DNA from: Caldilineaceae bacterium
GTDB lineage: Bacteria; Chloroflexota; Anaerolineae; Caldilineales; Caldilineaceae
Reading direction: 5' to 3'
Length of the DNA: 64,000 nucleotides
Assembly: GCA_022821545.1 (NCBI GenBank)
Contig: JAJEDJ010000002.1
Coordinates: 1 to 64,000, forward strand
The notes under the pieces were generated by a model. That model was not told the origin of the DNA, did no database searches, and saw only the letters and a list, made by a program, of their open reading frames with translations. Below, one piece after another: positions 24,637 to 34,348 of this stretch; position 1 is the first letter of the stretch, and each line of letters starts with the position of its first letter. Both the position numbers and the translations under genes were made by a program.

Positions 24637-25695
24637 TCAGGCGACCGGCTTCAGTTCCCCTTCATAGAGAAGGGCGTCTCGTTGTGTCGCCCGGAACCGG
24701 GGTGTTTCGCCACTCAGTACGGCGACGGCGTCCTTGCAGGCATCGGTGAGACAGCGGCGGTGGCAGAATTCCGTGCCGCCGGCGATGTGGGGCGTGGCCA
24801 GCACGCTTGGATGCCGCCGGAACCAGGCGTCCTCGGGCGGGGGTTCAGGGGCAAATACGTCGACGGCCGCGGCGATCTCGCCGGCCTGGACCCGTTCCCA
24901 CAGGGCCTGCTGTTCAACCACCGCCATCCGCGTCACCAGGACAAACAGGGCTCCCCTGGGCAAGGAAGAGATAACGTCGCGGTTGATGACTTCCAGCGTT
25001 GTCGGCATTGGCGGGAGACCGACGACGAAGATTTCAGATGTCTGCGCCAATTCCACGAGAGAGTTCGCCCGTTTGACACCGTACTGGGCAAACAGGTCGT
25101 CAGAGACAAAGGGGTCATAGACGTGAACGTCACATCTGAAGGGCGCAATCAGTTCGGCGTAACGGCGATTGATACTGCCCAACCCCGCCAGACCCACCCG
25201 CCGGCCGGTCAGATCACCGTAAACGAAGCCCGGCCTTACCCAGGAGTCGAAGGGATGCGTCTGCCAGCCGCCATCCCGCACGAGATAGAGCGATTCCGGG
25301 ATATCGCGGACGAGGTTGAGCGTCATCGCCAGCGCGAATTCTGCGACGGACGGCGTCATACTGCGCGATGTGTCGATAAGGGTGATGCCGCGCGCATCCA
25401 GGAAGTCGAAATCGACCCAGCCGGCAAAGCGGTTGTCAAAGGTCCCGGCGAATACCTTGAGATTTTGCGCCTGACGCCAATGCTCGGGCTGCATCGCCGG
25501 TCGATGCCAGCAGCCTATGACCGCGGCATCGGCTTGCTTGAGAGCTGCGAGAAACTGTTCAAAAGCGGCTTCCTCCTCCCCTCTTCGTATCGTAACGATC
25601 TCTACCTGGCCGTGTTCACGGAGGAGGGCACATCCCTCTCCGTGAAAGTTACTGTCAATGTGGAGCTCTTTATGGAGTAGCACAACATAACGCAT
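24637..25695 (-). CDS. D-isomer-specific 2-hydroxyacid dehydrogenase family protein
   Basis: A 352-residue NAD(P)-dependent dehydrogenase. The catalytic trio is in place: Arg in FVLVTRMAVVEQQAL, Glu in DVFAPEPPPEDAW and His in ATPHIAGGT. The nucleotide loop reads VGLAGLGSINRRYAEL, so the third Gly of G-x-G-x-x-G is Asn, which may loosen or alter cofactor binding. The substrate is unknown; hydroxypyruvate, 2-ketogluconate or similar keto acids are typical. ATG 25695 is chosen as the first methionine that begins the family fold, with GGGGG upstream. The gene lies upstream of importer 1 on the same strand but is separated from it by a promoter. Confidence 0.85.
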   Translation of the reverse strand: MRYVVLLHKELHIDSNFHGEGCALLREHGQVEIVTIRRGEEEAAFEQFLAALKQADAAVIGCWHRPAMQPEHWRQAQNLKVFAGTFDNRFAGWVDFDFLDARGITLIDTSRSMTPSVAEFALAMTLNLVRDIPESLYLVRDGGWQTHPFDSWVRPGFVYGDLTGRRVGLAGLGSINRRYAELIAPFRCDVHVYDPFVSDDLFAQYGVKRANSLVELAQTSEIFVVGLPPMPTTLEVINRDVISSLPRGALFVLVTRMAVVEQQALWERVQAGEIAAAVDVFAPEPPPEDAWFRRHPSVLATPHIAGGTEFCHRRCLTDACKDAVAVLSGETPRFRATQRDALLYEGELKPVA

Positions 25696-25860
25696 CGAGG
25701 ATTCCCCCTTACGGAAACACAGAAGGTGTAGACAGACACAGCCTCCGACGGAGCGCAAGCGACGAGGCGGTTATGTCCAAGATGAAGCAGGTGCGCAGCA
25801 GGCGCAGTGTACAGCGACGCACCGCCTGTGTCAATCGGATCCGGCTTTTCGACGGCTGCT

Positions 25861-25908
25861 CCATACTGCGGCTGCCCCATACTGCGGCTGCCCGATTCTG
25901 CGGCTGCC
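25861..25908. repeat. Three 16-bp tandem units upstream of importer 2
   Basis: Two identical copies of CCATACTGCGGCTGCC (25861-25876 and 25877-25892) and a third copy with three changes (25893-25908). The block ends 32 bases before the -35 box of the importer-2 promoter, a place suited to an activator or repressor array. Confidence 0.8.
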
Positions 25909-25940
25909 CTGATCAGTCAGGCCGGGCCGGTTTGGCCTGT

Positions 25941-25969
25941 TTGACACTGCCCAGCGGCCCGGCTAAACT
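25941..25969 (+). promoter_or_regulatory. Promoter of importer 2
   Basis: TTGACA (25941-25946) and TAAACT (25964-25969) are separated by exactly 17 bases. The -35 box is a perfect consensus. The start would be near 25976, about 38 bases before ATG 26014. Confidence 0.65.
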
Positions 25970-26013
25970 GTCGCGCGATATTGAGCACATTACGAAGAAA
26001 CAGGGGGCATCAA

Positions 26014-27363
26014 ATGTACACAGGCTTGAAAAGACTGGTTCCACTTCCGCTTATTTTGGGTCTGCTAATGGCGGCCTGCGCGCCGGTCGCCGGACCGCAG
26101 TCGGGAGAAGACGGCGCAGCGGGAAAGGTGCAGATCACCTTCTGGCAAGGCACCTCCGTAACCGCCGACTGCATAATCGACGTGGCCGTCAACAGCTTTA
26201 ACGAGCAGAGCGACACCATCGAGGTGATCGCTGAAAAGAAGGCCAATATGATGGACGCGGTGCGTCCTGCCCTTGCGGCCGGCGCCGGGCCTGACATTGT
26301 GCCAACGCACGGGCCGTCCTTTGTCGCGGAGTTTGCGCTCGCCGATCAGCTCATGCCGCTGGATGATCTGGCCGACCAGTTCGGCTGGGAAGAGCTGTTC
26401 GTGCCCTGGGCCCTGAACCTGGGCCGCGTACAGGGGACCCTCTACAGCCTGCCGCAAGAGCTGGAGACGATGGTCCTTTTCTACAATAAGACGGTCTTCG
26501 AGGAACATGGCTGGGAGCCGCCCACCACGATGGACGAGTTGGAAGTTCTCTCCGCCCAGATCCAGGAGGCCGGCATCATTCCCTTTGCCGGGGGCGCGGC
26601 CGATGCCATCGACAACAATGAGTTTTTCTTCACCGAGTTTGTCAACAAGATTGCCGGACCGGAAAAGGTCTACCAGGCCCTCAAGGGTGAACTTTCCTGG
26701 ACGGATCCCGACTTTGTCACCGCCATCGAGACCCTGAACCGGATGTTCCAGGCCGGCCACTGGATGGGCAGCCCCGAGAACTTCCTGGTCACCGATTTTT
26801 CCATCGCCCGCGCAGCCTTTGCCACAGGGGAGGCTGCCATGACCATGGAAGGGACCTGGATCTACGATAGCCTGGTGGGCGAAATGTTCACCGAGGACAG
26901 CGAACACGGCAACGATTGGGACTGGGTGCCCATGCCCTCGCTCAGCGGCGAAGCGATGTTCAACATCGGCACCGGCAGCACGCAGTCGATCAATCGAAAT
27001 TCAGAACACCCCGAAGCCGCAGCCGAGTTTCTGACTCACTACAACTCGCCCGAAATTCAGGCGCGCCTGCTGGTCGAGTGCCAATCTGCAACCGCGCCGA
27101 TTCACCTTGATCCTTCCCAACTGGAAGGCGTTGAACCGCGCATGGCGCGTCTTCTGTCTGATTTCGCCAAGGCGTCGGCAGAGGGGAACTACGGCTATAC
27201 CACCTGGTCATTCTTCCCACCCAAGACGAACCAGGTGATCTACGAAGAGATCGAGAAGGTCTGGGTTGGCGATATGACGCCAGAGGAGTACATGGCCGAG
27301 GTTGACGCCGCCTTCCAGGAAGAGTTGGCGGCCGGCGAGACTCTGGTCATACCCGACCGTTAA
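26014..27363 (+). CDS. Substrate-binding lipoprotein, ABC importer 2
   Basis: A 449-residue family-1 (MalE/UgpB-type) solute-binding protein. The signal ends in the lipobox LLMAAC (MYTGLKRLVPLPLILG start). Mature features include QITFWQGTSVTADC, PALAAGAGPDIVPTHGPSF, LETMVLFYNKTVFEEHGWEP and AAMTMEGTWIYDS, as in sugar-binding proteins. GGGGG precedes ATG 26014. The two permeases follow directly, with glycosidases GH67 and GH127 next, so the ligand may be a glucurono- or arabino-oligosaccharide (inferred). Confidence 0.9.
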   Translation: MYTGLKRLVPLPLILGLLMAACAPVAGPQSGEDGAAGKVQITFWQGTSVTADCIIDVAVNSFNEQSDTIEVIAEKKANMMDAVRPALAAGAGPDIVPTHGPSFVAEFALADQLMPLDDLADQFGWEELFVPWALNLGRVQGTLYSLPQELETMVLFYNKTVFEEHGWEPPTTMDELEVLSAQIQEAGIIPFAGGAADAIDNNEFFFTEFVNKIAGPEKVYQALKGELSWTDPDFVTAIETLNRMFQAGHWMGSPENFLVTDFSIARAAFATGEAAMTMEGTWIYDSLVGEMFTEDSEHGNDWDWVPMPSLSGEAMFNIGTGSTQSINRNSEHPEAAAEFLTHYNSPEIQARLLVECQSATAPIHLDPSQLEGVEPRMARLLSDFAKASAEGNYGYTTWSFFPPKTNQVIYEEIEKVWVGDMTPEEYMAEVDAAFQEELAAGETLVIPDR

Positions 27364-27389
27364 GGGAGTCCCGCTGCGCTCATTCTGCC

Positions 27390-28355
27390 GTGAAAGAATC
27401 AGATGAACTGCAATCTACATCCCGGGCGGGCGGCGGCGCCACGGTAGCGGCGCCGCCGCAGAAGCGATCGTGGTTGCACAGCAGGCGCTTCCGCCGCCAG
27501 ATCATGCCGTGGCTCTTCATCGCGCCAATTACCCTGCTGCACCTCGTCGTTGTCGTCGGGCCGTCGGTGGCCGGGATGTACTACTCCCTCACAGAGTGGT
27601 CCGGGATCGGCAAGGCTGAATTTGTCGGGCTGGACAACTTTCGCGAGCTCTTCTTCGAAGATCGCAACTTCCTGCTGGCGCTTCGCCATAACCTGATGTG
27701 GCTGGCCTTCTTCCTCACCGTGCCATTTGCCATGGCGCTCGCCGTTGCCACCCTCCTGGCGCAGGTGCGCATCGGCTCAATGGCTATCCGCACCGCCTTC
27801 TTCATTCCCTATGTGCTCCCCAGCGTCGTCGTCGCCTCGATCTGGCGGATGCTGCTCGACCCAAGGCTTGGCTTTGGCGTCGCGCTGGAAAACTGGGGAA
27901 TCAAAGGGCTGGCCTATCCCTACCTGGGCGACAAGAATACCGCCCTGGCCGCAATTGCCTTCGTCGACAACTGGCACTGGTGGGGGTTCCTGATGATCCT
28001 CTTCCTCACCGCGATGCAGAGCATACCCTCGGACCTGTATGACGCGGCCAAGATCGACGGCGCCAACCGCTGGCAGGAGTTCCTCCACGTCACCTTGCCC
28101 GGAATCCGCCCGACAGTATTCTTCATGCTGATGATGACGGCTATCTGGTCCTTCCTGGTCTTTGACTATGTTTGGATCCTGACGCACGGCGGACCCGCCG
28201 GCAGCTCGGAGATGCTGGCCACCTATCTCTACAAACAGGCCTTCCAGCGTTTTGAGGCCGGCTACGGGGCCGCAATCGGGATAACCATGAGCGCGATTGC
28301 CGGAGTCATGGCGACGATATTCGTGCTTCTTCGCCGCAGGGGCTGGGATGTTTAA
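27390..28355 (+). CDS. UgpA/MalF-type sugar permease, importer 2
   Basis: A 321-residue membrane protein with a basic N-terminal tail (RSWLHSRRFRRQIMPWLF), six helices and the EAA loop DLYDAAKIDGANRWQEFL. TYLYKQAFQRFEAGYGAAIG near the end is a MalF-branch signature. The start is GTG 27390. It overlaps the next permease gene by 8 bases. Confidence 0.9.
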   Translation: MKESDELQSTSRAGGGATVAAPPQKRSWLHSRRFRRQIMPWLFIAPITLLHLVVVVGPSVAGMYYSLTEWSGIGKAEFVGLDNFRELFFEDRNFLLALRHNLMWLAFFLTVPFAMALAVATLLAQVRIGSMAIRTAFFIPYVLPSVVVASIWRMLLDPRLGFGVALENWGIKGLAYPYLGDKNTALAAIAFVDNWHWWGFLMILFLTAMQSIPSDLYDAAKIDGANRWQEFLHVTLPGIRPTVFFMLMMTAIWSFLVFDYVWILTHGGPAGSSEMLATYLYKQAFQRFEAGYGAAIGITMSAIAGVMATIFVLLRRRGWDV

Positions 28356-29181
28356 GAAAAAAGGCAGGTCACGCCTGATTCCGAACTATATCATCCTGAT
28401 CCTGTTGGTCTGTCTTGCGCTGGGCCCGATCCTGGTCCTGTTTTTCAACTCGCTGAAATCTTTCACGGATTTGGGCACCAATCCCATTGGACTTCCCCGG
28501 GTCATTCTGATAGAGAACTACGTGAATGCCTGGGTTCAGGGCGAGTTTGCCACCACCCTGACCAACAGCCTGATCTACGTTGTTTTCACGGTGGCGGGCG
28601 TTCTCGTGCTGGGCGGCATGGCGGCCTATAGCCTGGCCCGGCTCGATCCTCCGGGCGACAATTTCTATCTCGTCTATATGTTGACGCTCTCCACGCTTCC
28701 CTTCTGGCTCTACGTCATCCCGCTTTTCATCATGTGGCGCAATCTGGGGCTGCTGGACACGCGCGCCGGTCTGATTATCATGTACATCGCCTTCAATTCG
28801 CCGTTCGCCATCTTCCTGCTGCGCTCCTTCCTCATGAGCCTGTCGCGGGACTTTGAGGACGCTGCGCGCGTGGACGGCGCCAATGAGTGGCAGGTGATGA
28901 CGCGGGTGGTGATCCCGATCATGTGGCCGGCGTTTCTGACCGTAGGCCTGGTGGTCGGGTTGGGCGTGTGGAGTGAGTTTCAGGCCGCGCTCATCTTCCT
29001 GCAGCGGGATGAGCTGATGCCGGTGACGACAAGCTACTACAACTTCACGCAGCGGTTCGGCCGCGACTGGTCGCTTACAAGCGCCGGCGCGGTGATGATG
29101 ATCGCGCCGGTGCTGGCGCTTTTCCTGGCGTTGCAGCGTCAGTTCGTGACGGGCTTGACACAGGGCGGCATCAAGCTGTAG
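28348..29181 (+). CDS. UgpE/MalG-type sugar permease, importer 2
   Basis: About 277 residues with six helices and the EAA loop DFEDAARVDGANEWQVM. RQFVTGLTQGGIKL is the usual C-terminus of the branch. ATG 28348 lies within the end of the preceding permease gene, which couples translation. A longer frame from 28297 has no extra conserved residues. Confidence 0.9.
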   Translation: MFKKKGRSRLIPNYIILILLVCLALGPILVLFFNSLKSFTDLGTNPIGLPRVILIENYVNAWVQGEFATTLTNSLIYVVFTVAGVLVLGGMAAYSLARLDPPGDNFYLVYMLTLSTLPFWLYVIPLFIMWRNLGLLDTRAGLIIMYIAFNSPFAIFLLRSFLMSLSRDFEDAARVDGANEWQVMTRVVIPIMWPAFLTVGLVVGLGVWSEFQAALIFLQRDELMPVTTSYYNFTQRFGRDWSLTSAGAVMMIAPVLALFLALQRQFVTGLTQGGIKL

Positions 29182-29243
29182 GGGGCATCAATCTGTAGGG
29201 CGCAGTCAGGTTGGGGCGAGAATCAGGGGAGGATGGCACAGAT

Positions 29244-31310
29244 ATGCAGATAACAGATATGAAGATAGAAGTGATCGATGCGATCAGAGTTCCCGGCGAC
29301 GCCAGTCCACGCGTGCGGACCGCAGCCGCCGAGCTGGCGCGCTGGATAGAAGAGCTGGGCGGCGCAAAGCCAACGATAGGGGCGCAGTCCGACCGAGGGA
29401 ATGTCACAGCCCGGTTGGACATCGACGGGACCAGCTTGAAGCCGGAACAGTTTCGTATCGAGGTAGACGACGGCGCCGCTCTGCGCATCAGCGGCGGCGA
29501 TGGCCGGGGCGTTCTGTATGGCGTGCAGGAGTGCATCGACCGCGCCCGCCGCAACCAGGCCATCACGCCGATGACGGATGGCCCGCATTTCCCGGTGCGG
29601 GCGCTGAGAATGTGGGAAACGCCTTCGAACAAGGTCTGGTGTCTGCCTTTCAAAAGTATCCTGGACTATGAAAAGATGCTGCGCCCGGAAGAGTGCCCAG
29701 AGTACCTGGCCCTCGCCCGGATGCTGCTGGCCATGCGCGTCAACAACCTCGGCCTGTTCGCCCAGTACGCGGCCAGGGGCTCACAGTTCGAGCGCTGGCT
29801 TTCCCATGCCGAGCCGGTCGAGCAGTTCGCCCGCTTTCTGGACCGCTTCGGCGTAAGGGTTGGTCTGTCGCTCCACTATGCCGAGCCGGACGAGAACGGG
29901 AACTATGAAGACGTCTGTCCTTTTTCCGAAACGGTGCGCGCGCAGTGGCACAGTTTCGCGGCCCGTCTGGCCGCGGCCATGCCGTCGGTGCGCAATGCCA
30001 TCATCTGGGGCGCCGGCGAGAATGCGCCCGGCCCGCATGAGGACGACTGCGACCGCTGTCGCGCGCTGCCGGTGCGCGACCGGGTTCTGGCGGGCATGCG
30101 ATTGGTCAGCGAGGCGCTGGCGACGATCGACGGAGAGCTGCTCTGGCCTGCGGTCACGGACCAGGCCGCCTATGCCAAATCCGAGACAGAGTTGTTCGGG
30201 GACTGGGGGGATGAGCTTCCAGCAAATGCGCGAATTGCGCCGTGCCACCTGTACTGGGACTTTCGTCCGCCCTATCCGCCGCACCCGATCTGGGGCCACA
30301 TCGGCAATCGACCGGGCGAGCGTTCCCCTTATGTGTTCGAGCTGGGGCTGGTGGGCGATACGGCCGGCCTGACCTTCCTGCCTTGCTCGATGGCCCACCG
30401 CTGGCAGGAGGAGTTCCTCAAGGCGGCGGACAAGAATTGTGACGGGTTCGACGCCAATCTGGGGATAGATCCCGAACACATCGACCATCCGCTCAACCTC
30501 TCCAACTGGTATGCCTACGGCAAGCTGTGCTGGAACCCCTATCTCAACCCGGACGACATTCTGTCCGAGTGGCTGACGATGGAGTACGGCGCGGAGGCGC
30601 CGGCGTTCCTTCCGGGCCTGCGCGCGACCTATCCCGCCACTATCGGCGCTCTGTTCAGCCGCAGCGGGTTGACCCAGTGCCACAGTTACGTAGCGCGCTT
30701 CAGCTACCTGGACACACGGCTCAACGGACCGTGGCGAATCTGGACCGACTACCTGCATCCGGGGATGGATCGCGCGGGCGAAGACGTCCTCGGACTGGAG
30801 CTGCCGCTCGACGCTTATCCCGAGGAGGAGCGCGAGGCGCTGCGCAATGATCGGCGCTACCAGCTCATCTTCAACCGCGTGCCGCTGACCGACGCGTACG
30901 CCGCCGAACTGATGGCCGAGAAGCGGCCGTCCATCGCCCACATGGAAAGCGTGCTGGCGGCGTGGCGGCAACTGGACGGCAAGATTGACCCGGCATCCTT
31001 TGCCCACGTCGCCGGGTTGCTGGAAGCCAACGTGAACGACGTGCGCATCTTTGTGGACTGTTTCGGGCTGTACCTGGACTACAAGCTGGGACGGCTGGAG
31101 GCGGCGCAGATCGAGGCGATGCGCGCCCGTTACGCCGACGTTCCGAAGGGCGAGGCCACGGCGGGGTCGCCGTATGACGGCTGGTTCTGGGACCACTTTG
31201 GCTGGCAGGGCACCTACCTGGAGTTCCTGGACGACCTGGACAAGCTGTTGCGGGGTGAAACGCTGGGCCCGTTCCTCGCCGCCGGCGCGACGGAAGTCCA
31301 GATGGAATGA
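29244..31310 (+). CDS. GH67-type alpha-glucuronidase-like glycosidase
   Basis: A 688-residue protein. Residues ~1-110 form the N-terminal GH67/GH20-like domain (AAELARWIEELGGAKP, GRGVLYGVQECIDRARR). The middle is a barrel with FARFLDRFGVRVGLSLHYAE, AIIWGAGENAPGPHEDDC and WDFRPPYPPHPIWGHIG. The helical end has NLSNWYAYGKLCWNPYLNPD followed by DILSEWLTMEYG, the GH67 hallmark. GH67 enzymes remove 4-O-methyl-glucuronic acid from xylo-oligosaccharides. There is no signal peptide, so it is cytosolic and fits intracellular hydrolysis after uptake by importer 2. ATG 29244 is the first methionine inside the family fold; a TTG at 29211 is possible. Confidence 0.75.
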   Translation: MQITDMKIEVIDAIRVPGDASPRVRTAAAELARWIEELGGAKPTIGAQSDRGNVTARLDIDGTSLKPEQFRIEVDDGAALRISGGDGRGVLYGVQECIDRARRNQAITPMTDGPHFPVRALRMWETPSNKVWCLPFKSILDYEKMLRPEECPEYLALARMLLAMRVNNLGLFAQYAARGSQFERWLSHAEPVEQFARFLDRFGVRVGLSLHYAEPDENGNYEDVCPFSETVRAQWHSFAARLAAAMPSVRNAIIWGAGENAPGPHEDDCDRCRALPVRDRVLAGMRLVSEALATIDGELLWPAVTDQAAYAKSETELFGDWGDELPANARIAPCHLYWDFRPPYPPHPIWGHIGNRPGERSPYVFELGLVGDTAGLTFLPCSMAHRWQEEFLKAADKNCDGFDANLGIDPEHIDHPLNLSNWYAYGKLCWNPYLNPDDILSEWLTMEYGAEAPAFLPGLRATYPATIGALFSRSGLTQCHSYVARFSYLDTRLNGPWRIWTDYLHPGMDRAGEDVLGLELPLDAYPEEEREALRNDRRYQLIFNRVPLTDAYAAELMAEKRPSIAHMESVLAAWRQLDGKIDPASFAHVAGLLEANVNDVRIFVDCFGLYLDYKLGRLEAAQIEAMRARYADVPKGEATAGSPYDGWFWDHFGWQGTYLEFLDDLDKLLRGETLGPFLAAGATEVQME

Positions 31311-31331
31311 GGTTGCGGAGAGGAGGACTGC

Positions 31332-33293
31332 ATGGCAAGCAAGCGACAGATCCCACACTGGCAGGAGGCAGGGGTAGTGTCCACCACCGCCAGCCCTTTT
31401 GCCCCGCTCAAACCTGTCCCGGTGCAGGCCGTTACCATGCGCGAAGGGTTCTGGAAAACGCGCATGAATGCCAGCCGGGCCAACGGCATCCCGTCGTTCC
31501 TGGCCTGGCTGGACGTAGACGACCAGACCGCTCCGTTCAGGGCCTACGCGACGGGCGACAAGGCGGGAATCGCGGCCGGCCTGGAAACGCTCAAGGCCAA
31601 TCCCACCGGAATGAACCGCACGCGCAACGGCCATTCCTGGCGCGCGAACTTTCAAAAATGGCTGGAAGCGTGCGCATATATCCTGCAGTCCGGAGACGAT
31701 CCCGACACGCGCGTCTTGCTCGACCTGTTTGTGACCGGCGTTGCCAGTGCGCATCAGGACAGCGCATTCCGGGCTGTCTACTATGGCGACGATTTCGAAA
31801 GATCGTACGGACTGGGTAACCCGGGACATCTGATTCAGGCCGCCATTGCACACCACCGCGCCACCGGATCGACCGAATTCCTGGAGTGCGCGCAGCGTGT
31901 TGCCGACGCAATCTGCCAGCGGTTTCAGGGGGAAGAGTTTGCCGGGCACAGCGTCATCGAAATGGCACTGGTCGAACTCTACCGCAGCACGGGCAAAGAG
32001 AGGTATCTGGCCGGCGCCAGACATTTCCTCACGCCACTGCTGAGACAGCCCCCGATCATCGGCTCCGATTTTCGCGGCTACGTGAGCAGGCATGTTGTAC
32101 GTCAGACATACCTCATGTGCGCCGGCGCCGACTATTATGCGGAAACGGGCGACCAGGCGTTCATGGACAAGCTGACAGCCATCTGGCGTGACATGACAAC
32201 GGGCAAGCTGCATCTCACCGGCCAATTGGCCGTGGACTCTGAGAACTGCGAGCTGACATGCAAAGACGCCTTCGAGCTGCATTCGGGTGTCTTCCGATTC
32301 CTGCTGGGCACAGGTCTGGAGACGTGCGAAGCAGTTGGAAACGCGACCTGGAACTGGCGGATGCTGGCCTTGACGGGCGATGCCTGCTACGCGGATCTGA
32401 TGGAGAGGACGCTGTACAACGGCTTTCTGGCGCACGTATCGGTTGACGGCGATAAGTTCCACTATATGTGCCCACTTTCATCGGACGGTAACCACTGGCA
32501 GCGCACCCCCTGGTCATCAGCCTCCACCAGTTGCTGCTCGCCCAACGCGCTGCGAACGATCGCGTCACTGCCGGGATACATTTTCAGCGTTTCGCAGGAT
32601 GGCGTGTGGGTCCACCTGTATGACAGTTGTACGATGGACTGGCGCCTGGATGACGGGACGAAACTCCGCCTTGCCCAGGACACGTCCTATCCATGGGACG
32701 GCGAAGTAACCGTCACCCTCGATCCCGAACGGCCCGCCACTTTTGATCTGAACCTGAGAATTGCTGAATGGTGCCGCAACCCAACCGTGCAGGTGAATGG
32801 GCAACCTGTCGAAGAGGACATCGCGTCCGGAGCCTACTACAGCATCACCAGAGAATGGCGCAAAGGCGACACTGTCACTCTGCAGCTGGCGATGCCTGTT
32901 GTTGCCGTGACTGCCGATGCCCGCGCCCGCTACTATGAGGGCAAGGTTGCACTGTGTCGCGGACCGCTTGTGTATTGCATCGAAAGTACCGATAATCCCG
33001 CCACTGACATGTGGGGCGCCTGCGTTGCTTTGCCAGCGGGGAACGGGGAGGGTGACGGCCGCGAGCTTACAGGGCACTACCGGCAGTCAACTTTTCTGAA
33101 GGAGTTCAGGGCAGATTTGAGGGAGGAGCTTCTCGGCGGGGTTGTTACTCTGCAAGGAGAGGGCGGGTCCTACGATCAACCGGACGGCATGCTGACCTTT
33201 ATTCCCTACTTTGCATGGGCGAATCGTGACAGCAGGTCGTCGATGCGTACATGGATAGACGGCAGAGCGGAGTGGGGAAACGAGGCGCGTTGA
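31332..33293 (+). CDS. GH127-type beta-L-arabinofuranosidase-like protein (DUF1680)
   Basis: A 653-residue protein with an (alpha/alpha)6 barrel and C-terminal beta-sandwich. The Zn/Cys catalytic set of GH127 can be placed: E330 and C332 (GLETCEAVGN) and C401-C402 (STSCCSPNALRTIA), close to E338, C340, C417 and C418 of HypBA1. ERTLYNGFLAHVSVDGDKFH and CPLSSDGNH also fit. These enzymes release beta-L-arabinofuranose or related furanosides. It is cytosolic (no signal) and follows GH67 after 21 bases, likely one operon. Confidence 0.82.
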   Translation: MASKRQIPHWQEAGVVSTTASPFAPLKPVPVQAVTMREGFWKTRMNASRANGIPSFLAWLDVDDQTAPFRAYATGDKAGIAAGLETLKANPTGMNRTRNGHSWRANFQKWLEACAYILQSGDDPDTRVLLDLFVTGVASAHQDSAFRAVYYGDDFERSYGLGNPGHLIQAAIAHHRATGSTEFLECAQRVADAICQRFQGEEFAGHSVIEMALVELYRSTGKERYLAGARHFLTPLLRQPPIIGSDFRGYVSRHVVRQTYLMCAGADYYAETGDQAFMDKLTAIWRDMTTGKLHLTGQLAVDSENCELTCKDAFELHSGVFRFLLGTGLETCEAVGNATWNWRMLALTGDACYADLMERTLYNGFLAHVSVDGDKFHYMCPLSSDGNHWQRTPWSSASTSCCSPNALRTIASLPGYIFSVSQDGVWVHLYDSCTMDWRLDDGTKLRLAQDTSYPWDGEVTVTLDPERPATFDLNLRIAEWCRNPTVQVNGQPVEEDIASGAYYSITREWRKGDTVTLQLAMPVVAVTADARARYYEGKVALCRGPLVYCIESTDNPATDMWGACVALPAGNGEGDGRELTGHYRQSTFLKEFRADLREELLGGVVTLQGEGGSYDQPDGMLTFIPYFAWANRDSRSSMRTWIDGRAEWGNEAR

Positions 33294-33318
33294 CGGGCAG
33301 CAGTGCAAGAGGAAGAAC

Positions 33319-34332
33319 ATGACGCAAGGCAGACGCCTGGTCTGCAAGGCCATTGGCCGGATTGAATGGGAAACTTTCGAGATTGCAGAGGCGCCCGGCC
33401 CGCACGAGGTTGTCGTCAAGGCAGCCTGCTCGCTCATCAGCGCGGGCACGGAGCTCGCGATGTACAGCGGCTCGCACAGCGGCTTCTCACGACCGGACCC
33501 GCCACAGTTTCCAATGGACATGGGCTACGCCCTGGCAGGCAGCGTGCAGGCGGTCGGCTGCGAGGTGACGGAATGGGCAAGAGGCGACCGGGTGGTGGTC
33601 TACGCACCGCATGGCGACTGGGCGTTGTGTGATGTACGCACAACTAAGATGTGGCGTTTGCCGCCGGACGTTACGCTGGAGCAGGGCACACTGGCTGTGC
33701 TGGGCGGCGTCAGCGCGGTAGGCGTGCGTGAGGGAAAGGTAACGCTGGGCGAGACGGTGGTCGTCCTGGGTCTGGGGCTGATCGGCCAGTTTGCGGCGCA
33801 ACTGTCTCGCCTGTCCGGGGCGCGGCCCGTAATTGGGGTCGATCTCCTGCCCAGTCGCGTGCGGACCGCAGGCGCCAGCGGAATCCGCGCTCTCAATCCG
33901 AATCGATCAGACGTCGGACAGACTGTGAAGGAGGTCACCAGTGGGCGTATGGCGGAGGTGGTGATCGAAGCGACCGGCAATCCCCACGTCGTACCGCAGG
34001 CCCTGGACCTGGCAGGCGACGGCGGGCGCGTGGTGCTGCTGGGCAGCCCCCGCGGCACAGCTGAAATCGATCTCTACAGGGCAGTTCACCACAAGGGCGT
34101 CTCGCTGATCGGGGCTCATGCGCGCGTATCCGGGCATGCTTACACGACCCGCGATCCGTGGACCCGGGAGCGCAACCTCGATCTGGTTTTGCGCCTGTTC
34201 GCGGACGGCTCACTGCTGAGCGAGGGGCTGATCAGCCACCGCATTCGGCCAGACGACGCGGGAGAGACGTACGAGATGCTGGTTGAGCGCCCGAATGATT
34301 TCCTCGGCGTGTTGATCGAGTGGGAGAGTTGA
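33319..34332 (+). CDS. MDR-superfamily dehydrogenase (zinc-type ADH-like)
   Basis: A 337-residue medium-chain dehydrogenase. The N-terminal catalytic part has AACSLISAGTELAMYSGSHS, the pattern of BchC-like/zinc-free or atypical zinc MDR proteins. The structural four-Cys zinc loop is absent. The Rossmann part has GETVVVLGLGLIGQFAAQL with D in GVDLLPSR for NAD(H). Substrate unknown; context suggests a sugar or sugar-acid oxidoreductase. AGAGGAAG precedes ATG 33319. Confidence 0.82.
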   Translation: MTQGRRLVCKAIGRIEWETFEIAEAPGPHEVVVKAACSLISAGTELAMYSGSHSGFSRPDPPQFPMDMGYALAGSVQAVGCEVTEWARGDRVVVYAPHGDWALCDVRTTKMWRLPPDVTLEQGTLAVLGGVSAVGVREGKVTLGETVVVLGLGLIGQFAAQLSRLSGARPVIGVDLLPSRVRTAGASGIRALNPNRSDVGQTVKEVTSGRMAEVVIEATGNPHVVPQALDLAGDGGRVVLLGSPRGTAEIDLYRAVHHKGVSLIGAHARVSGHAYTTRDPWTRERNLDLVLRLFADGSLLSEGLISHRIRPDDAGETYEMLVERPNDFLGVLIEWES

Positions 34333-34348
34333 CGCAGGGCGGCATCCA

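Larger units (their letters stand above)
25696..26013. other. Divergent intergenic region with repeats and promoter
   Basis: This 318-base gap between the divergent dehydrogenase and importer-2 genes holds a three-unit 16-bp repeat (25861-25908) and a consensus promoter (25941-25969) reading right. No gene is evident. Several CCATACTG/GGCTGCC elements are GC-rich and could bind a regulator. Confidence 0.6.

Noticed and set aside
29781..32462. An 893-codon minus-strand open frame
   Set aside because: Antisense to the GH67 and GH127 genes, which have clear family motifs.
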